From contig OZ024794.1 of assembly GCA_964017045.1 (NCBI GenBank), positions 23,789,359 through 23,853,358 on the forward strand: 64,000 bases of DNA, read 5' to 3'. The position numbers and the translations under genes are program-made. The notes beneath the pieces were generated by a model, which was not told the origin of the DNA, did not search any database, and saw only the letters and a list, made by a program, of their open reading frames with translations. Shown piece by piece: positions 46,396 to 59,221 of this stretch. Source of the stretch: Omphiscola glabra (lineage: Eukaryota > Mollusca > Gastropoda > Lymnaeidae). Position 1 is the stretch's first letter. Each line of letters begins with the position of its first letter.

Positions 46396-49185
46396 ATGAA
46401 GGCGTCCACAAAGGCTCATTCAAATCAGCCCCCACCCCCTCAACAAAAGGGGGAAGAACTCGATCAATGCAGCGCGGCTGTACATCCCCTTGGGTAGACG
46501 TCTTTTGTAATGCTTCAAAACAGAGTAAAATATTCTTTTCTACGCCCGGGGAAAATTAGAGTTGGTTGTTGTGAAAAGGGGGGGGGGGGGGGGGGCAGTA
46601 GATTGGTGGGTTGTTGGTTTCTTCTGAGTGGAGGGATGGGTGTGGGGGGATGTGTTTACAAAGGAACATATTGAGTACTGTATAAAATACATCACAACAT
46701 TAAGCCGTATAATAGAGTAATAAATTAAGAGTTGATGTAAGTTTCTTTCTTGAATATTCTTGTACAATGGTCCTCATGTTCTAAAAAAAAAAAATCAGCG
46801 CAGTAAGTGAACATCTAACAAACCAATGTAGCGAGGCGCAGATTAATTTTGCTGTTGATTACATTAGGCAACACTCCAGTCCCCACCCTCTCTCATTCCT
46901 GCCAATCTACCCCGTGGCGGTGACATGATGACACCAGGCAAGTACCAGGTCAGTGATGACGAACCATTTAGAGCCCCAATGTGTCACAAGTTCCCGACCA
47001 CTGTACTCGAATACGCACATACTGAAGTACTAGATGTAGAATACTTCTAAAATGGAGATGACCACAGAAAAGCACTTAAACCAAAAAAATACCGGAAGTA
47101 TTGCTGACGCGTCCCTAGTTTCTTTATATGGAAGAAAAGCCAGGCCGTTAGTATTCTTTTTTTCCCCTTCTCCTGTGTATAATATTGATCTTATTTTATT
47201 CCACCAATAGAACATACCGTATATAATCCTTTGTCCCGCCCAGAGATGGCCGCACAATATCAGGGATTCAGTCTTCTCGTCATGTGAATTGAGTCACTCA
47301 CAGCGGACGGCTATGCGTGAAGACATGCCGGTCGTATTTGCTCACACTCAACATGTAAGGCCTGGCGTCAAATCTAGTAATGGCTTCAGGCATTTCACCC
47401 GTTCCCATCGATTTATTGAATTTTAAACTTGACTGAATGGTGGTGTTTTTTTAAAAAAAAGATTATCTTATTTCACTCTTCCTTCCATCTTTTTAAAAGT
47501 TAAAATCTAAATGCGTTCTGGATTTCCAAACTATTTACGCCGCAGACATTTTCTGCCGGGGTCCGGCTACGGATCAGCTGAAAGACGTGTCAGAGGGTAT
47601 TGCCCGTTCCTTCAATGAGCTTCAATGACGCATTAACAAGTGATTTACCTTTTCTAATACAAAAAAAAAAAAAAATAAATCACTCACCAGCGTCTAAGAT
47701 GGATTCAGAAATACAGAGACGTAGATGACGTCATGGCCGGTCACAGCGCTCGCACGCAAATAGCTCTGTGATGACCGGATTTTGTTTTACTCAAATTTGC
47801 GCAAGGACGAGTACACTGGACCGCCTGTTTAAATAACTTTGCCACTGACTGTGTTGGGGAAAAAGGCATCTTAAAAAAGGGAGAAAAGCAACTCACTGCT
47901 CACTTAATTACTTAATTGTAAAGTATGGTTCACTGCATTAGACCGTCATCCATTATTGTGGATTACTGCCAAGAACCCCCCCCCCCCTCATGTCAGCTAA
48001 CTAATCGAATGTACAATGGATGTAGTCTTTAATTGCTGTTTAATCCAGATGTATCGTGATTGTTTGGTGTAAACAATTAACGGTCATTGCCAAAGAAAAA
48101 TACATCCATAAAAAAATTAATAAATGATTGACCACCGTGTGTTTGTGACGAATTTTGATAATATAATAAAACATTCACATAGACATTAAAAACCAAATAC
48201 TAGTGGATTAAAGGGATCTGAAATTTTATAGGAATAATGCTGTGATTATAAGAAGTAGTAAGCTGTTAACAGCTACCCCGTATAGAATATTTTGTTTAAA
48301 GATGTAACCTACTTTCTTGAGATTTGTTTTTCACCTGATCACAAATCGTCAGCGGATGTGATTTATCATTAACAATGATTTCTTATAGTTAGTGGCAAAT
48401 TATGTTTTTCGTCTTCTACCAGCATGACTGTTTCAAGTCTGAATACCTAGAAAAATATAAGCCAAAATGACAGACGGGTGAAAGATACAAAACACCAAAC
48501 CCAGAGGGAAACGGCTCAAGGTCAGACGTAGATCTACATTAACGTCGGATCCAAGAACGGACAAAGAATAGCATCTTATATGTTTTAGTGGGAAAAAAGT
48601 GATGGGGAAGACCAAAAGCCATCCATGGACTGAAGCCCCACACGGATGGGTGATGGTCCAAGTCTTGCATGGGTATTCTGATGTGTGCTGAAACACCACA
48701 GGGATGGATGACGGTCCAAGTCGATGTATGGGTATGCTGAGATGTTGCAGTTTGAGAATACTTGGTCAATTTAAAAACAATAAACAAAAATAAAAAACTC
48801 ATCAAATTCATTTTTTGTGTGAAAAATGTAAAATGGAATACTTTTCTTTGACGCATTAAGTAAAAGTAATCTTCCTTGACAACAATCCGCACTTTGTACA
48901 CGGGTCCGTACCACATGGATAGAGGGAGTAGCTAAAAAGATTATATGATTAGTAACCTTTCTATAAGCCTCATTGTCAGACACGGGAAATTATCACATTA
49001 ATAATGCACACATGTGTAGTTACTAGCTGTAGCCCGCCACAAACAATGGCGGTTGGAATACACGAACTCCCATCTACAAAAGTTACTTCACAAAACACGA
49101 ATTCAAATAAAGCACTTCATAGGATACCATATTGGTGCTACCCCTCACCGGTGTGCCCTGAACTTTATTAATATTCTAATGTCAC
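46396..49185. other. Non-coding stretch
   Basis: A G run of about 18 lies near 46578-46595. A 63-65-bp sequence is present twice at 48620-48745 (shared atggtccaagtc and gggtat motifs). No exon recognised. Confidence 0.35.
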
Positions 49186-49340
49186 AGCCCAACATTTTTT
49201 TAAAACACCGCAGATTTATTTCACCAACTATTTCACCAACTATTTCACCAACTATTTCAGCGAAACAAAAGAAAATATTACGCACCAAACGCACTTGCGA
49301 TATTTTTAAGAATCATATTTAGCGCGGGGAAATTTGATTA
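49186..49340 (+). repeat. Dispersed repeat B, copy 2, with internal 12-bp tandem
   Basis: It shares aacattttt...aacacc and then gaaaatattacgcaccaaac with 31393-31525. Between them it has four copies of ccaactatttca (49218-49260), absent from the other copy. Confidence 0.6.
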
Positions 49341-49639
49341 GCTCGTTACTGAACCTTAACGTTTGTGACGGACATTGTTACACAGTGAATTATGTATGTT
49401 GAATTAAAGCACTTTAAAATTTAAAAAATCGTTACATTTACTATATCAATTTTTATCTTGCAAAAATATACAATTTTCTTCAGCAGTAACATTTCTTTTT
49501 GTAATCTCAATATTCTTCCTATAAGTCTCGTATCCCTTAGATCACATTAAGCATATTTCATCAGTTTTGATTTAGAAGCAATGATTTAAACAACCGAGAC
49601 GGAAATTTAAAAAAAAATCATCCGTAGACCGGGGAACCA

Positions 49640-49855
49640 AATCCTATGGATTGAGTGGTTAGCTTAACAATCTGAACGAGGTGCTCAAAGAAATAAAGGG
49701 AGTGAGTGGTTAGCTTAACAATCTGAACGAGGGGCTCAAAGAAATAAAGGGAGTGAGTGGTCAGCTTAACGATCTGAACGAGGTGCACTAAGAAATAAAG
49801 GGAGTGAGTGGTTAGCTTAACAATCTGAACGAGGTGCTCAAAGAAATAAAGAATA
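49640..49855. repeat. 51-bp tandem repeat, 4.2 copies
   Basis: Units share gtgagtggttagcttaacaa and aagaaataaaggga. The minus-strand frame (LVQIVKLTTHSLYFFEH) is a 17-residue echo of the unit. Confidence 0.93.
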
Positions 49856-50035
49856 GACTTTTCACAGGCTTGCTCCTCGGATTTACCAAAAAGGCAAAAC
49901 AGCATGTAACAGAATCTGTTTTGCGATAATTTCCGCTTGATAGACTTATGAAATTCTCCATTTTACCATTTATCTACTTGACCCTTTGTTCAGGTGTAAA
50001 TGTAATCTCGTTATACCGAACACATTGAAACACAA

Positions 50036-50130
50036 TGTTTAGCCAATGTTTAGCCAATGTTTAGCCAATGTTTAGCCAATGCTTAGCCAATGTTTAGCCA
50101 ACGTTTAGCCAACGTTTAGCCAATGTTTAA
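50036..50130. repeat. 11-bp tandem repeat, about 8 copies
   Basis: Copies of tgtttagccaa, with tgctt and cgttt variants. Confidence 0.93.
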
Positions 50131-52311
50131 ATAAGCGCACGACAACCGGGTCGAACCAGGGCGATCACTTGATCCCGAAAATAAAATTCCAGCCTGTCAC
50201 CCCTCCATATCCTTCTTTGGTTATGTTAGGTCCCACGCGTGTCCACTCATTAAACTTGACAACAAAAATGTCGACCCCCAGCCGTCTTTAACTTCCTTCC
50301 AATGTAACGTAATAATCAGTATTCATCTGTTCACTTGAACGCCATCGTGGGGTTTGGGCCAGCGGGGGGGGGCATCCATGTAGATAGCCCAGTGTATAAT
50401 TGACGCAATGAAAACATTGACCTGGGCTGGGGGCTGGAGGGGGGTGGGGAGAGGCAAGCTGTGGGCAGACATTTCGTGCTAGCTCTAATCTCATTTGGTC
50501 TCAGACGGGGGTTCGTTAGCTGGGTGTGTGTGTAGCTCGAAGATGCGGTTAGCCTTCTGGGGCGCGGGTATGACGTGTCGCGAACTTGGAGGGGTGTTGG
50601 AATAATAAAGAAAATTAATTTATGGGAAGGGGGTGTGTTTTCAATACAGCAGCAGCGTGGAGGAGTCGCGGGTGTCTAATCATATTGCCCCTTTTTAGGT
50701 TCTTTACACGAAAACTTAGTTCTTCTGCCATCTTTTCCTTGTTGCAGAAGTACCGGAGCTTCAGTTTCTACCTACAATCTGAGGAAACATAATGATATGT
50801 TAAGATAAATCAGAGAATACAAATAGTAAAAAAGAAAGTAGATTTTTGTATAACCAGTTTCTGTAGGTGTAAATTACGTACTATTAAAAAAGAAATGTTT
50901 CGTTAAAAGTTTTTTCATTCTTTTAAATTAAAGTTTGTTTCGTTCAATTGTCGACGTTCCGAAGTTCCAAGAAAGTAAAGTAATAACCTAATTCTAGTCT
51001 TTTATAATAGCTTTATAACAGTAACATTGCTGTGGGTTATTTTAACAAGTCTAATATGAAAGATTAATCCAACCAGATGAGTTTGATATTGAAGATTGCG
51101 GAAAGATCCAACGGGTTTGGTTTCCATCCTTTTTTGAAGTGCCTGCAGGTGAAATCAATACCCTGTCATCTAATATTCTCTCTGTTTATGCATTCTCTTT
51201 GCTATAATTTTATCATTGTTCATACCACAATAACTTCCGTTATTCTTGAAGATGATATTTTTCTTGACTTTGATATCATTTTTGTTGTTGTAATTTTTAA
51301 AACGCAAACTTTCCCCACAACCTCCCCATCCCAAACGACCAATGATTAGTTTTTGGTTTTTTTTGACGTTACAACAGGTTGGCCGATCGACATTAAGAAT
51401 GAACTTGTATACAAAGTCCATCTCAGAGAAACATTTTATACACAAACCATAAGTTAAATAAGAACGAACTTTTATACAAAATCTGTCTCAGAGAAATAAA
51501 ATATAAGCAAACATAATGTTCTGACAACTAAAGGTTAACACGTCTGTTTAAACATAGCATTAAAAAAGTACCAAGATTCCTTGTGATGATGTCAAGTGTG
51601 TGTCTTTAGAGACTTGATTAAAACACCGTTTTATTCATTAATACCCAATACCAAAAAGAGACGCTATCTGTAAAGGGGAGATAATGATTATTAACTGTTT
51701 ACAAAAGTACATGTACAGATACGACCATACTGGAATTTTGGGGTTTTACCAGGTTTTAAAAGTACATGAAGTAAAAAATCTTCAAAATTTAAAAAAAAAA
51801 AAAAAGAAAAAGAATTTTTTTAGCGTATTTCAAAACTTAACTTGGCGTTTGAAGAAGAAAAAAACACGAGACGAAGATTTTGAACAGTGTTGACCTCAAT
51901 TTGAGCGCTTGTTTTGCCTGGAAACAGGAAGACGAATCGCGTCGAATTCCAGGTTTAATTTTGTCGACATGTTATTGATAGTTTAGCTTCACGGTGGTTT
52001 CCTGTTTTATCTAGACATGTCAGGTTAAAATAAGCTTTATAATCAGCCTTATTTAGTCCAAAATATACAACAACATGCACCAATTATCTATACAGTTAAC
52101 GTCTGACCAAGTTTATTCGACGATGGTTATCCCATTTAAGTAATGCCAAGTCAGTGTAACGTGTGCTGACCATAACATTGAACGAATCTATCAGTTTGAA
52201 TTTGTTACGTGGGATTAAGACTGTGGCAAGGATGAGGAGGCTCAAAAGGCACGGAGAATGAATATGTTGATGTGGGTTGAATCTTTATCAAGAACAACAC
52301 ACCCTTTTTTT
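50131..52311. other. Non-coding stretch
   Basis: GC-richer with G runs at 50360-50460, AT-rich later, poly-A near 51790. No gene recognised. Confidence 0.3.
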
Positions 52312-53343
52312 TTTCAAGATTCCTTGATCAGGAGACGTCCCAGATTTCTTCACCAGAAGACGTTCAAGATTCCTTCATCAAAAGGCGTCCAAGATTCTTT
52401 CATCAGCACACGTCCAAGATTCCTTCATCAGCACACGTCCAAGATTCCTTCATCAGCACACGTCCAAGATTCCTTCATCAGCACACGTCCAAGATTCCTT
52501 CATCAGCACACGTCCAAGATTCCTTCATCAGCACACGTCCAAGATTCTTTCATCAGCACACGTCCAAGATTCCTTCATCAGCACACGTCCAAGATTCCTT
52601 CATCAGCACACGTCCAAGATTCCTTCATCAGCACACGTCCAAGATTCTTTCATCAGCACACGTCCAAGATTCCTTCATCAGCACACGTCCAAGATTCCTT
52701 CATCAGCACACGTCCAAGATTCCTTCATCAGCACACGTCCAAGATTCCTTCATCAGCACACGTCCAAGATTCCTTCATCAGCACACGTCCAAGATTCCTT
52801 CATCAGCACACGTCCAAGATTCCTTCATCAGCACACGTCCAAGATTCCTTCATCAGCACACGTCCAAGATTCCTTCATCAGCACACGTCCAAGATTCCTT
52901 CATCAGCACACGTCCAAGATTCTTTCATCAGCACACGTCCAAGATTCCTTCATCAGCACACGTCCAAGATTCCTTCATCAGCACACGTCCAAGATTCCTT
53001 CATCAGCACACGTCAAAGATTCCTTCATCAGCACACGTCCAAGATTCCTTCATCAGCACACGTCCAAGATTCCTTCATCAGCACACGTCCAAGATTCCTT
53101 CATCAGCACACGTCCAAGATTCCTTCATCAGCACACGTCCAAGATTCCTTCATCAGCACACGTCCAAGATTCCTTCATCAGCACACGTCCAAGATTCCTT
53201 CATCAACACACGTCCAAGATTCCTTCATCAGCACACGTCCAAGATTCCTTCATCAGAAGACGTGTCAGATTCCTTCATCAGCACACGTCCAAGATTCCTT
53301 CATCAGAAGACGTGTCAGATTCCTTCATCAGCAGACGTCCAAT
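52312..53343. repeat. 25-bp minisatellite, about 41 copies, open in all three plus frames
   Basis: Unit caagattccttcatcagcac plus acgtc, with sparse T/C and A/G variants; edge copies at both ends carry cagaagacgt instead of cagcacacgt. Because 25 is not a multiple of three, the 363-codon frame cycles through three readings (IPSSAHVQ, DSFISTRP, RFLHQHTSK) as a 25-residue repeat. Not considered a gene. Confidence 0.96.
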
Positions 53344-53851
53344 AGTTGATGGTGAGTACCAGGTCGACCCGTCGGATAAAGGTGTCAGTATGAATTAATG
53401 GATGCGGTTTGTTTTCGAGGAACAATCTTAAAGCCTTGTGAACACCGTCAGCAAGATGCCTTCATACGGGTCACTTTGAACACACGGTAGAGAAGACATT
53501 TCCAACCTGTATCACATAACTTTACAACTTATACATTTATTATGGCATCGGCATCACTACCATGTAAACGAACCAACTCCAACAACTTATTGATGTTCTA
53601 AAATCAAACCACCCCACCTATTAGAGCAACTTAAAAAAAATATATGACAATTCTATAAACATTACCCTAACCTTTAAAGTGAATACCGATTTTTCACCTC
53701 ATAAACCAACATACAGTCACCTTCGAGCTGACCCCTTTCACGCAGTGACTAGAAGCCGTTCTAGACTAGACTTGACGCACAAGAAGCCGTTGTTTGACTT
53801 ATCCCTATGTTCTGGAAACCAACATAAATTGGCTTCCACAAGAGAACCTTA

Positions 53852-54124
53852 AGAATGAAAGAGGGCTTCAAGTGTATTAGTCGAAATACGATACATGCGA
53901 TTGTTTGCAGTAGATGCCGTTCCTGTTATATAGGTGAGACGGGAAGAAGGCTATCTGATAGCTTCAGTGAACATCTTCGGAATATTGAATAAAACAAGCC
54001 ATCCTCCGTATCATCCCATTTCAACACCAGCGAACACAGTGGGCACATCAGATGTTTTCATCACGGGTCTAGTTTGTTGCACCAAGACACCAGTTATCGT
54101 GAATAATGAAAACAAATTATTTTA
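53852..54124 (+). mobile_element. GIY-YIG endonuclease remnant of a Penelope-like retroelement
   Basis: In one frame the sequence reads GFKCISRNTIHAIVCSRC, then RSCYIGETGRRLSD, then SFSEHLRNIE and, after a TAA (53996-53998), NKPSSVSSHFNTSEHSG. C-x-x-C before CYIGETGRRL, with SEHL following, is the GIY-YIG endonuclease pattern seen at the C-terminus of Penelope-like elements. The in-frame stop makes it a relic. No reverse transcriptase was seen upstream, where the 25-bp array now lies. Confidence 0.75.
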
Positions 54125-55520
54125 AATTTTCAAGACCATATGACCAATTTGGAATAAATCACTACTCAATTACTCGTGATCCTTTATTTCAATTCATTTC
54201 TATTCTGATTTTTTTTTTCTGTTTATAATTTTTACATTGATAATACTTAAATTTTGTTACCGTTTCAGTGCGCACCAGAGAATAATGTGGGACGCACGTT
54301 TTGGTTTTGAACAACTCAACTTCCATTTCAAACAATAAAAGAGCGCTTCCTGTTCTGAACATTGAGCTACATTGACTTTATTGAGATCTTCGAAAACATA
54401 AAGTTTATACTTTAAAAAAATTAATGTATATGTTGTCTATTGTATCGTATTTTTGCTGAAGAAGGCATCTAGCTGAAACGAGCACTAAATTGTCTCGTTT
54501 TTAAATTTTGAGCCTAAACATATCTTGTTCTACTTCTAATTTTATTTACATGGCTTGAAGACAGTCACTTCTTCTTCTGTATATTGAGGGCCCACGATTA
54601 ATTTATTGATCATTCTGGCTCCTATGCATGTAGAGGGGATTCTCAATGTTTATGTGTCTGGTGTTGAAGAGGATATTTCACTGTTTACAAGGGCTACTAA
54701 TATACTATCCTGAAAAACTATAAATATTTTACTGACCACCGAGGTGAATATAAATCTATTATTTCGTGCACTATTCATTAATCGTATAAATTATAGTTTC
54801 TAGTTTGCAAATAGCGAAAGAACGGAAGTGGAAACAGAACTGAACGTATCAATCTATTGAGAAAGAGAAACTTGATTTTATTGTTGTGGACCTGCAGGGC
54901 ATTTCTGCGGACCCGCATGTTGAAAACAAATGACTTCAACGACGCTAATTAACTTTGAAGGTAGCTGAGTTTTAATAGATGAACATAAGATAGATCTTTC
55001 AATGTTGCTATGGCTTTATCCCCTGTTACATGCACACACTCTCTCAATGAGTTCAAACAAGTGTTCATTGTATTTTCACATACAGTACCGGTACCAGTCG
55101 TACTGTAAGGTAATAATTTTAATCAAATTCTTTTACTTTTGTAATTCATAGAAATTCACCCATTAAAAACCTATTAATTGTAATTAGCCCTGACTTTGTG
55201 TATCGTTCTATTTGTTATTGTTTTTAAACTTTGGTATCGTCTTTTTATTATGAACCGTTGTGAAACGAGCCAATAGATTAAAATAAGAGATACAATTCTC
55301 TCTTAATAGCAGTCCGTAATAATAGGTAAATAACCTATTAACTAGACACGACTTTTGGTCAACGACCAATAAAATCAACAACAGTACTTATCACTACCCA
55401 CGCTTTTTAAGAGTCAAAAGAACTAAGCATTGGTGGATATATGGAGCTCACTCTGAAATTAGTATTATGAACCTCTTCCCTTATTTTATACGTGTTACTT
55501 GAACTTGGTTGCGCTACCCC
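54125..55520. other. AT-rich sequence downstream of the Penelope-like remnant
   Basis: The first part (to about 54510) may be its 3' region; it contains ctgaagaaggcatctagctg followed by aaacgagc. Nothing else recognised. Confidence 0.35.
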
Positions 55521-55523
55521 AGC

Positions 55524-55696
55524 CAGTGGCGTAGCGAGCTTAACTCGCGCCCGGGGCACAATACCTTTTTAGCGCCCCCCAATACCTTTTTAGCGCCCCC
55601 CATTCGAAAACCATACAGTATTTTAGTAAAATATACCATTTGGCGCCCCTTTGTGAGTAGCGCCCGGGGCATGATGCCACCCTCACTACGCCACTG
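55524..55696. mobile_element. Short non-autonomous hAT-like element (173 bp)
   Basis: The ends are cagtggcgtagcgag and, inverted, cagtggcgtagtgag: 14 of 15 matching. The flanks are accccagc and acaccagc, an 8-bp target duplication with one change. Inside, aatacctttttagcgccccc occurs twice in tandem and gcgcccggggca near each end. No transposase. Confidence 0.78.
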
Positions 55697-55785
55697 ACAC
55701 CAGCTAGTACGATCGTAAGGATCAAACATAAGCAGTGTTTTCCCTTCTTAGCTTAGAAATTTAGACGGTAAAAATATTATACATT

Positions 55786-56043
55786 ATGCGACATTTAGGT
55801 TTTCCATTATCGCACACTCCGGGCGATGTTATGACTACTCGCCCTCTAGTTCCGGCTGGTGTACCATCACTTGACACTCCTGCTCCGGCTGTTGAGCCAT
55901 CGCTCCACACTCTAGCTCTTAACTCCTCCGTATTCTTAGATTTTTTGTATCTGACAGAAACACACAATGATTTGGATCAAGCCGTTTCCTGTCCTAAACT
56001 TGGCTACAGTTCCAACACAAAGATCCCAAAGGACGTTGGCTGA
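55786..56043 (+). pseudogene. Possible relic of an APE-type endonuclease from a non-LTR element
   Basis: The frame contains VFLDFLYLTETHNDLDQAV followed by CPKLGYSSN. Apurinic-type endonucleases of LINE elements commonly have a D-I-x-x-L-T-E-T-W segment followed some 15-20 residues later by P-G-Y. The rest of the domain is not recognisable and stops follow. The match is short, so this is tentative. Confidence 0.28.
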
Positions 56044-56454
56044 TACAAGACTATCGAAGTAAGGTCAGAAATATTTGGATTAGATAACATTGAATAACAG
56101 CTAGTCGCTATAAAAACATCTATTAACAGCATTAAGGATATTGTATTCCCCCCCCCCTTTTTTTTCCCCCATTTAATGTGTTGGATTGCAATGGAAGATT
56201 TCGTTTCAATAAATAAAGTTATATTTTATGGAGATTTTCGCTGAATAGAATTCGATGCTCAGAGAATTCTAATGTTAACCCATACAGAGCATGCTCTCAT
56301 TACGTCTCGGATGAGGTTGCGTGGATAATCTCTCCTCAGCTGTCATCATGTCAGCGTCTAGTTACTGAGAGTTCATGGTGGACAGTAGTGACGTCTGCAA
56401 CATATAATGGCCAATGAAGCATCAAAGGGAATGGGTATGGTACAAGAACAGCGA

Positions 56455-56595
56455 CACTCTACATTGACATGAGTACCTTAGAATATATCATAGCAGCTTT
56501 ACATTGACATGAGTATCTTAGTATATATCATAGTAGCTATACAATATCACGAGTACCTATGAATATCATAGAAGCTAGACATTGACATGGGCACT
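56455..56595. repeat. About 44-bp tandem repeat, 3 copies
   Basis: Copies share acattgacatgagtacctta and atatatcatagcagct. Confidence 0.8.
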
Positions 56596-56599
56596 TGTG

Positions 56600-58520
56600 A
56601 AGTTAATGTTAATTTAAAAAAGGCACATTTACTATACATTTTGAAGAGATCCACATGTAACCAACTTGGGGATAAAACATGCATGGTTTAAACAAAGTAC
56701 CAGCTTAAATTAACTACTGATAGTACGACGCGTACTTTTGATCTTCACAAAACTAAGAGAGCAAGGTACAAGGCCTTTATTAGGATGACGTCATGACGTA
56801 ATACAATGGAGATAAAAAAATATTTGAAGTGCAATAACATTCTTCAATCAAAGCAACACCAAGCGATGGCAGAGTCCCATGGGAGTTAACTATGAAGCAG
56901 TTCTATTTCTAGCACTGATGGTAAGGTCGACAGAGTTATCGATCCTTGCCACCACGACACATGCCTTAAAAAGTAGAATCACTGATTTGATAAATGACGC
57001 ATGAATCAGACATCAGACGACAGATGTAAACTTGACTTCATGGTCTCAGCCCGTCGTTTCTTAAAGCTCTCGGCGTGAACTTGCACAGAAAGTCACAATC
57101 TTTCTTTCCCATATTGTCTTTAAACAGCGACAGACTTGCAAAAAGTTTTCTGCTGCCCTAAGTGCCCTGAGTCTAGTCTACGTTAAAGCTCAGAGAAAAG
57201 ACTATGGCCCTTAACATTCCGACTCTCCGTATTGTTAAAAACATACTCATCAAACCTCTTAATGACTTGTATTAAAATCGCATCAAATCACTATTTTGAA
57301 AAGTCTTCAGTTGTTAACCATGAATACCACTCATAAGCAGTAATGTCGCAACCCAAAACAGTCACAATATAAACAGTCACAAAAAAAAACACAATCACAG
57401 TAAAATCTGTCACAACCTAAACAGTCACACACCAAACCGTCACGACCCAAACTATCGCAGTATTCCCAGACCTGAGTGGTGATTGAATGGGAAATCCTGA
57501 TCTATTTTCACTACGTATTCCAAACCACGGCTCTTGGTAACATTCGTTTTGGAATAGTTTTATTTCAGCTGGAATAGACAGGATCAGTTAGCACTAAATT
57601 GGATCGATACAAATATTTGACCGAAGACCACGTCAGAATAGATGTATTACAGAAACAAAAATCGTTTCCATAGAAAGTTATTGATTTTTAAAATAAAACT
57701 ATTATTTATCGGCCCACAATTTAGCCAGCTTTCGTTATAAGTTATATACTAAGATCAATTGTTGTTTTATTTTTTTTAAAAATTATGTTAATACTTCCTA
57801 AATAATCACATTTAATTTAACAGTTTGTATATCCAATCAGTTGTCCGCAGTTCAAAAAATAAAATAAAAAATAAAACAAGGTATGCAATCTGGTAAATTA
57901 ATATCTGAAGAAATAAAGGGAATAATCCCCCTTGATTTTTTCAATTTTAATGTATTGTCTACAAGTTGATGAGATCAAACCTTATGTAAGTTAATATCTT
58001 TATATCAAAGGGCTGTTTGGAATATAAAGGGAAGTAATGTTGACATTGGTATGATACACTTGACACTTGAAACATTCAATATTTACATCAGATAGCGAAG
58101 CCACACTCTCCGACTTAACGTGTGATTCATTCATTGAACGGGCAGGGCGGAGCTAGCAATGATCAAAGCAGGGAGGCGAGTAGAAGGGGGGTTAAGTTGG
58201 ATCTCCCTTTTTACACCCGCCAGCCACTCAAGTCAAATGGCAGCCACAACAAGAGGATTATATTTCAGCTGTCATAAAAAACCATTTAACACAATCACCT
58301 ATGTAATGTAACCGTTTACCCAGTGTCAGCATAGTAATCAGAACCAAGTGTTGGGCAGGACGATTAGAACTAAATGGTTTTTATATTTTTTATTTTAAAT
58401 TTTATTTTTAAAATATTTATCAGATGCATCCTATCGGTACTTTTTTTTTTTTCAACAGACCATGAACCGAAGACTAAAAGGTCTTCTCATTTCTCAGCTC
58501 GTTAGCGTGTGCCGCCAATG
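56600..58520. other. Non-coding stretch
   Basis: Scattered cagtcacaa words at 57345-57435 form a weak irregular repeat. Otherwise nothing recognised. Confidence 0.35.
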
Positions 58521-58526
58521 ACACGT

Positions 58527-59060
58527 GGCCACAATGCGTGGTCAAACTGTACTTTCATGCGCTCTGGTCAAACTGTACTTACATGAGCTCTGGTCAAACT
58601 GTACTTGCATGACCTCTGGTCAAACTGTACTTGATTGACCTCTGGTCAAACTGTACTTGCATGACCTCTGGTCAAACTGTACCTGCATGAGCTCTGGTAA
58701 AACTGTACTTGCATGACCTCTGGTCAAACTGTACTTGCATGAGCTCTGGTCAAACTGTACTTGCACGCGCACTGGTCAAACTGTACTTGCACGCGCACTG
58801 GTCAAACTGTACTTGCACGCGCACTGGTCAAACTGTACTTGCACGCGCACTGGTCAAACTGCAATTGCACACGAACTGGTCAAAATGTAATTGCACGCGC
58901 ACTGGTCAAACTGTACTGGCATGCGCACTGGTCAAACTGTAATTGTACGCGCACTGGTCAAACTGTAATTGCACGCGCACTGGTCAAACTGTAATTGTAC
59001 GCGCACTGGTCAAACTGTACTTGCATGCGCACTGGTCAAACAGTACTTGCATGCGCTCAA
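58527..59060. repeat. 26-bp minisatellite, about 20 copies
   Basis: Unit ctggtcaaactgtacttgca plus a 6-bp linker: gacctc or gagctc in the first half, cgcgca in the second half. Open frames of 77 codons in several phases (SNCTCTRTGQTV type) come from the unit being stop-free in all three readings. Confidence 0.95.
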
Positions 59061-59221
59061 GACATACAAAATACAATAACATTGAGGATTCATTAGGAAC
59101 ATTTAATGGGTGGTTTTATCAATATAATACAGTGCAATGAATATATAAACTACTATATTTAATCATTTATATTAAGAAGCTTCATTCAATATGCATCGTG
59201 AAGTGCTTACATCATTTACAA

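Noticed and set aside
54456..54500. Calling a hammerhead ribozyme as a feature
   Set aside because: Core and one stem fit, but stem I was not found; kept as a finding only.
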